DNA of 64,000 nt, from the NCBI RefSeq assembly GCF_020852455.1, contig NZ_JADZAT010000032.1, positions 267,540-331,539 of the forward strand, given 5' to 3'. The stretch comes from Novosphingobium sp. (GTDB lineage: Bacteria > Pseudomonadota > Alphaproteobacteria > Sphingomonadales > Sphingomonadaceae). The stretch's first letter is position 1. Each line of letters opens with the position of its first letter. Positions 55,437 to 64,000 of the stretch are shown one piece after another. Position numbers and translations under genes: made by a program. The notes under the pieces were generated by a model. The model had not been told where the DNA came from, made no database searches, and was given only the letters and a program-made list of their open reading frames with translations.

Positions 55437-55595
55437 CCGGTTGCAAATTGCGCAAGTTGATAAAACACATCCTGAACGCCCTTGTTGAAATGCCATAAGG
55501 GGGTGCCCGAAACGCACAAAGGCCGCGCACGGGGCGCGGCCTTTGCCGGGTCTGGGACCGGCGCGGATCGTGGCAGATTGCGGGGGTGTAGGAAA
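55437..55595 (-). ncRNA. Leader element copy B (upstream of rplJ), homologous to 35285-35434
   Basis: Minus-strand order: TTTCCTACACCCCC, then the hairpin AAAGGCCGCGC/GCGCGGCCTTT (55518-55544), then CTTATGGC, then CAGGATGTGTTTTATCAACTTGC (55452-55474) and TTTGCAACCGG. The same blocks in the same order are found before scoA. A possible -35 TTCAGC lies 17 bp before CCTACA. Confidence 0.5.
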
Positions 55596-55720
55596 ATGTG
55601 AAGTATTCCGCTGAATCGAAGGTGAGCAAAAGTCCTTCAAAATCCGGCCGGATGGCTCACAATCTAATATTGTTCCCTGATTTTGAAGTGACTTCGCAAT
55701 GACTAATTAGAGGGTGTAGT

Positions 55721-56374
55721 ATGAATCCATATGAAATACAGACTGCGGAAGGACGATTAAAGTTATGCAAACGAGCATTTGATGCACTTTTAAGTAGCTA
55801 CGAAAATTTGCAGTCTGATATCGGCGAAGCTGCGGATTTTGAAACTCATTGGCTTGATTTTCTGGTGCAATGGAAAGGTGTTTATTCAAAGATCCAGCAG
55901 GCCGCAAAGGATTCTCCGGCGGAAATCCAGTGGTTCGGTGCCGTGAATCAGGAGCGAAGAAGAGACCCTTTGCTTCGATGGTTATTCGAAGCGCGCAACG
56001 ATGCGGAGCACGGACTTGGCCGGACTACCTCAAGGATCGGCCACAACATTTATTTGGGTCCAGCCTCAGGCGAGTCGGGTGTATTTGACGTAAGATTTGG
56101 GGATGGAGGAATTGAGGTTGTTAGATCAGATGGAAGTGTTGTTGAAAATGCATACACAGTAGAGGCCATGCCTGTGCATCTTGTGGCGGTTAGCGAGCGA
56201 GACGGAATTAGAAAGGTCGAACCGCCTACAGAACATTTTGGAAAATCTATCGATCGCTCTCCTATTGTCGCTGCGGAGTTAGGGTTCAATTGGCTTGCAT
56301 CGCTCGTCAAGACTGCGGAGGCGATGATGATGCTTCAGGCTGACGAGCTCTCAACCCCCGCAACCAATCGTTAA
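55721..56374 (+). CDS. Uncharacterised protein with an HEPN-like RxxxxH motif
   Basis: 217 residues, ATG after AGAGGG, and clearly richer in A/T than its neighbours. The N-terminal ~100 residues look all-helical and end in LLRWLFEARNDAEHGLG, where R92-N-D-A-E-H97 fits the Rx4-6H catalytic motif of HEPN ribonucleases. The C-terminal half looks beta-rich (IYLGPASGESGVFDVRFG). No nucleotidyltransferase or antitoxin partner is next to it. Probably acquired horizontally into the space between rplJL and rpoBC. The HEPN call is from a short motif only. Confidence 0.5.
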   Translation: MNPYEIQTAEGRLKLCKRAFDALLSSYENLQSDIGEAADFETHWLDFLVQWKGVYSKIQQAAKDSPAEIQWFGAVNQERRRDPLLRWLFEARNDAEHGLGRTTSRIGHNIYLGPASGESGVFDVRFGDGGIEVVRSDGSVVENAYTVEAMPVHLVAVSERDGIRKVEPPTEHFGKSIDRSPIVAAELGFNWLASLVKTAEAMMMLQADELSTPATNR

Positions 56375-56398
56375 CCATATCCTGCCATCCATCCCCGC

Positions 56399-57040
56399 AT
56401 GACCGGGACAACCACCGCTGCAACCGCGCCCCGCTGGCTTACGCCGGCGCGGCTTGATCGGGCCGAACAGGTCGCGATCGTGTTCCTCTGGGCCCTGCTG
56501 GCGCACCGGGTTTACGGGGCGACCAATCCGTTCGCGCCGCTGGTGATGGTGGCCGAAACCTCGGTTGTCATATTCGTGCTGCTGCGGCGTTCGACCCAGG
56601 CGATCTCGATGCGGCTGGGGGACTGGCTGCTGGCGATCACCGCCACCTATGCCCCGCTGTTCATCCAGCCCGCCGATACGCCCGATGCGCTGCGCGGCCT
56701 GATCCCGCTGGCCTTGCTGCTGGTCGGCTTTGGCAACGTGGTGCAGATCGCGGCCAAGCTGTTCCTGCGCCGCTCGTTCGGGATCGCGCCGGCCAACCGC
56801 GGGATCAAGACCGACGGGATGTACCGCTTTGTCCGCCATCCGATGTATGCCGGCTATCTGTTCGTCCACATTGGCATCCTGCTGCTGATGCCCAGCACGC
56901 TCAACCTGCTGATCTATGGCATCGGCTGGTGCGCCCAGATCCTGCGGCTGCTGGCCGAAGAACGCCTGCTGAGCCAGGATCCGGCCTATCGTGCTTTCAT
57001 GGAAAAGACCCGCTGGCGGCTGGTGCCCGGGCTGTTCTGA
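56399..57040 (+). CDS. Isoprenylcysteine methyltransferase-like membrane protein
   Basis: 213 residues with five or six membrane helices. The family signature is GMYRFVRHPMYAGYLFVHIG (about 140-159) followed by a C-terminal Glu pair in RLLAEERLL. These integral membrane methyltransferases bind SAM; bacterial substrates are mostly unknown. Single gene with its own terminator. Confidence 0.88.
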   Translation: MTGTTTAATAPRWLTPARLDRAEQVAIVFLWALLAHRVYGATNPFAPLVMVAETSVVIFVLLRRSTQAISMRLGDWLLAITATYAPLFIQPADTPDALRGLIPLALLLVGFGNVVQIAAKLFLRRSFGIAPANRGIKTDGMYRFVRHPMYAGYLFVHIGILLLMPSTLNLLIYGIGWCAQILRLLAEERLLSQDPAYRAFMEKTRWRLVPGLF

Positions 57041-57077
57041 ACTTTCGTTCCCCGGCTGCAACCTACGGGGGCACAAG

Positions 57078-57118
57078 AAAGGGCGGCGCTTCGGGGGGAG
57101 TGCCGCCCTTTCGATTTT
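57078..57118 (+). terminator. Terminator after the methyltransferase gene
   Basis: AAAGGGCGGC (57078-57087) pairs with GCCGCCCTTT (57102-57111), then CGATTTT. Confidence 0.85.
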
Positions 57119-57139
57119 GTCCGGCTGATGCCGGTGCGT

Positions 57140-57157
57140 AAAAGCCATCCGGCTTTT
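57140..57157 (-). terminator. AAAAGCC-ATCC-GGCTTTT hairpin
   Basis: 7-bp stem with U-rich ends in both directions, between convergent genes; may end the minus-strand XRE operon. Confidence 0.5.
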
Positions 57158-57165
57158 CCTGAACT

Positions 57166-57257
57166 GGCCAGCCCGCTCACCCTCCCGGCCACCCACGAAA
57201 GTACCCTAAATGGGCGGCTGGGAGGGGGAGCGGGCCGGCCAGGCCAAGCCAATCGCG
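57166..57257. repeat. REP-like hairpin pair related to 47.1 and 18.7 kb copies
   Basis: A 30-bp imperfect inverted repeat (57166-57195 with 57211-57240, about 26 matches) with a 15-nt loop containing GTACCCTAAA is followed by GGCCAGGCCAAGCCAATCGCGG, the inverted near-copy of the segment at 18711-18732. CCAATCGC-GGAG-GCGATTGG (57249-57268) forms a further hairpin. Confidence 0.75.
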
Positions 57258-57286
57258 GAGGCGATTGGCCCAACCCACAACTCCTC

Positions 57287-57493
57287 CTACTGCGCTTCAA
57301 ACCCCAGCAGGTCACCCGGCTGGCAATCCAGTTCGCGGCAGATCGCCTCGAGCGTCGAAAAGCGTACCGCCTTGGCCTTGCCGGTCTTGAGGATCGAGAG
57401 GTTGGCGAGGGTGATATCGACCCGCTCGGCCAGCTCGGTCAGCGTCATGCGCCGGGCGTGGAGCAGATCGTCCAGTTTGACTGAAATCGGCAT
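57287..57493 (-). CDS. XRE-family regulator, YozG-like
   Basis: 68 residues from MPISVKLDDLL; a GTG one codon earlier is possible. A compact Cro/CI helix-turn-helix (MTLTELAERVDITLANLSILKTGKAKAVRFSTLEAICRELDCQPGDLL, in segments) fills the protein. The ATG shares a base with the stop of the DUF2975 gene (TGATG), the usual DUF2975-YozG pair. Probably autoregulates the operon through AT-rich sites upstream. Confidence 0.9.
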   Translation of the reverse strand: MPISVKLDDLLHARRMTLTELAERVDITLANLSILKTGKAKAVRFSTLEAICRELDCQPGDLLGFEAQ

Positions 57494-58029
57494 CACACGG
57501 TTCCTTCCAGCTCTTCGCGCATCTGGGCACCGTGCTTGAACACGCGGGCCAGGATGAACAGGACCAGGGTGAGGAGAATGCCCGTGGGCTCAACCTCAAA
57601 GCCGTAATCGGAATGGCGCCAGGCCTTTTCCAGATAGGGCGCGAACCAGCTGGAAATCCCGACAAGCGCCAGGGCCAGGACATGCCCCCAGATCGAGAGC
57701 CAGCCCATCTTGGTCAACCGGTTGGCATTTTCGATCTCGAACGGATTGCCTGCGCTCACCGATTTGACGATGCCGGTCAGCTCATCAAAGAAGCGGTATG
57801 CCAGGGCCAGCAATGTGATGATCAGCAGCATCGAGCCGATAATCAGCCACAAGGCATAGGCAGGAGCGCCGGCCTGGGCAATCTTGGTGGCAACCTGGGT
57901 CTGTTCAATGCTGAGCAGCGCGCCGATCCCGATGCCCAGCATCACGATCGCAAAAATGGCAACAATCTGCATCAGCACAATCAGGACGCGGGCTGCTGAC
58001 AGCAACGGGTCTGAACGTGACATGGTCAT
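57493..58029 (-). CDS. DUF2975 membrane protein
   Basis: 178 residues from MTMSRSDPLL, preceded by CAGGAGA. Four hydrophobic helices (about 10-35, 58-80, 108-130, 148-165); the FDELTGIVKSVSAGNPFEIENANRLTKMGW region (in parts) is the DUF2975 signature. Function unknown. Middle gene of the small operon. Confidence 0.88.
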   Translation of the reverse strand: MTMSRSDPLLSAARVLIVLMQIVAIFAIVMLGIGIGALLSIEQTQVATKIAQAGAPAYALWLIIGSMLLIITLLALAYRFFDELTGIVKSVSAGNPFEIENANRLTKMGWLSIWGHVLALALVGISSWFAPYLEKAWRHSDYGFEVEPTGILLTLVLFILARVFKHGAQMREELEGTV

Positions 58030-58055
58030 CGCGGGTCTCCTGAATTTGGGGGCGG

Positions 58056-58181
58056 TCAGGCGAGCTGGGCGGTCTGGACCGGCGCTGCCTGGGCCGGCAG
58101 GGCCAGCGTCGGTACCCACAGCAGGGTAAACATCACAGCAGCAAGCAACGCAGCAGCGAGCGGGCGGTTGGTTTGGGTCAT
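58056..58181 (-). CDS. 41-residue secreted or membrane peptide
   Basis: MTQTNRPLAAALLAAVMFTL then LWVPTLALPAQAAPVQTAQLA. A classic signal peptide ending in AQA; the mature part would be only about 11 residues. ATG is preceded by CGGAG. It is 26 bp upstream of the DUF2975 gene and appears to be the first gene of that operon. Too short for automated callers, but the coding pattern is sound. Confidence 0.65.
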   Translation of the reverse strand: MTQTNRPLAAALLAAVMFTLLWVPTLALPAQAAPVQTAQLA

Positions 58182-58201
58182 TTCTCGAACTCCGATATGG
58201 T

Positions 58202-58267
58202 CAATATCGATATTCAATATGGCGAGTCGTGCATATTGTCAATCAATAATATCGAAAAACAATATGC
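58202..58267. promoter_or_regulatory. AT-rich operator region with CAATAT/ATATTG repeats
   Basis: CAATAT at 58202, 58215 and 58260 and ATATTG at 58233. AATATCGATATT (58203-58214) is a perfect palindrome; GCATATTGT (58231-58239) and ACAATATGC (58259-58267) are 9-bp inverted arms. Directly upstream of the peptide-DUF2975-XRE operon, so a likely binding site for its XRE protein. Confidence 0.55.
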
Positions 58268-58618
58268 GATTTATTGTTCGTCGAAATGCACGGGGGAGCA
58301 GGCCAGTGTTGCAAGGGCAGGTGGATGCCTCTCCGCAGCTGACAAGACTCTCTTTGACACCCCGCAAATCCGCGCCTATAGGCCCGCTTCGCTCTTCGTT
58401 TCGAGCAAGCGCGGCCCATGCGTGGGGGCCAAGCACGGAAGGAAACGCAAGGGTTTACCATCTGACGCAACAGGCTGCGGGCCGCTTTTCCGAATCGGAA
58501 GGCGTTTGCCATGCGGCCTTTTTGCCGTCCGGTGGCGCCATTATCGCGCGTGGCACCATTCCCGCCGGTGAGTCGGTTTGTTCCGGCCCGGCATTGAAGA
58601 AAGAGGCACGTTACCTCC
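58268..58618 (+). promoter_or_regulatory. rpoB upstream region with an attenuator-like hairpin
   Basis: 351 bp without a gene before rpoB. GGGCCGC (58479-58485) can pair with GCGGCC (58513-58518), which is followed by TTTTT (58519-58523); TTTCCGA-ATCGGAA forms an inner stem. This resembles a terminator located about 95 bp before the start of rpoB, i.e. a possible attenuator. Confidence 0.5.
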
Positions 58619-62788
<4,170 letters not shown>

Positions 62789-62858
62789 CGGATCGGGGCG
62801 GCCCGCAGTGGCTGCCCCTTCCTGCCCCGCCCAAGAGATTCACCCCCAGAGGGATTGA

Positions 62859-64000
<1,142 letters not shown>

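Overview
This 64 kb window is an ordinary high-GC chromosomal segment of an alphaproteobacterium. The gene families (rpoN next to lptB, DUF4167, a HIG1-like twin-TM protein beside a cobalamin adenosyltransferase, hisS-prfA-prmC, a VAT-like CDC48) and the very GC-rich third positions point to Sphingomonadales (Novosphingobium, Sphingobium or Erythrobacteraceae type). That assignment is inference from gene content; no rRNA gene or species marker was compared.

Layout. 0-4.5 kb, minus strand: end of a CDP-6-deoxysugar / O-antigen type cluster (flippase, rfbF, rfbG, a sugar dehydrogenase/reductase, a truncated cupin), translationally coupled throughout. 4.5-7.1 kb, minus: 3-hydroxyacyl-CoA dehydrogenase, cobalamin adenosyltransferase, twin-TM protein, glutamyl-Q tRNA(Asp) synthetase. 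7.4-9.4 kb, plus: HNH endonuclease, in-frame MOSC protein, membrane protein. 9.5-12.1 kb: the most unusual module, an HTH protein fused to a dCTP-deaminase/dUTPase-fold domain that has lost its catalytic residues, followed by a HisC-like PLP enzyme, with palindromic TGAGT sites in front of both. 12.2-18.7 kb: small membrane protein, ferredoxin plus diiron oxygenase, rpoN-lptB, PmbA. 18.7-30.4 kb: pyrophosphatase, M61 peptidase, hisS, prfA, prmC, DUF4167, lnt, metK, GST. 30.4-37 kb: B12-type radical SAM protein, nitronate monooxygenase, ketoacid CoA-transferase, DUF3800 protein, HAD phosphatase. 37-43.8 kb: universal stress protein, an unusual triple terminator array, CDC48-family ATPase, DNA polymerase I. 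44-49.6 kb: Ala-rich lipoprotein, phosphotransferase/acyl-CoA dehydrogenase operon, serine beta-lactamase, T4 Rnl1-like RNA ligase. 49.9-54 kb: groESL with a CIRCE operator, MATE transporter, cytochrome c lipoprotein. 54-64 kb: rplJ-rplL on the minus strand, an AT-richer accessory gene with an HEPN-like RxxxxH motif, a methyltransferase, a small-peptide/DUF2975/XRE operon, then rpoB and the start of rpoC on the plus strand. The usual rplJL-rpoBC contiguity is therefore broken.

Non-coding structure is rich. I found: long GC-rich hairpins of one repeat family (18.7, 38.0, 47.1 and 57.2 kb); a homologous ~150 bp leader element in front of both scoA and rplJ; two further inverted-repeat elements (7.15 and 23.4 kb); a shared 16-mer TTAAYCGCCYGATTAA palindrome in front of two metabolic operons; a palindrome in front of metK; and a hairpin that hides the prmC ribosome binding site. 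No tRNA, rRNA, IS transposase, prophage or CRISPR array was seen. All functional calls rest on motif recognition by eye; no database search was run.
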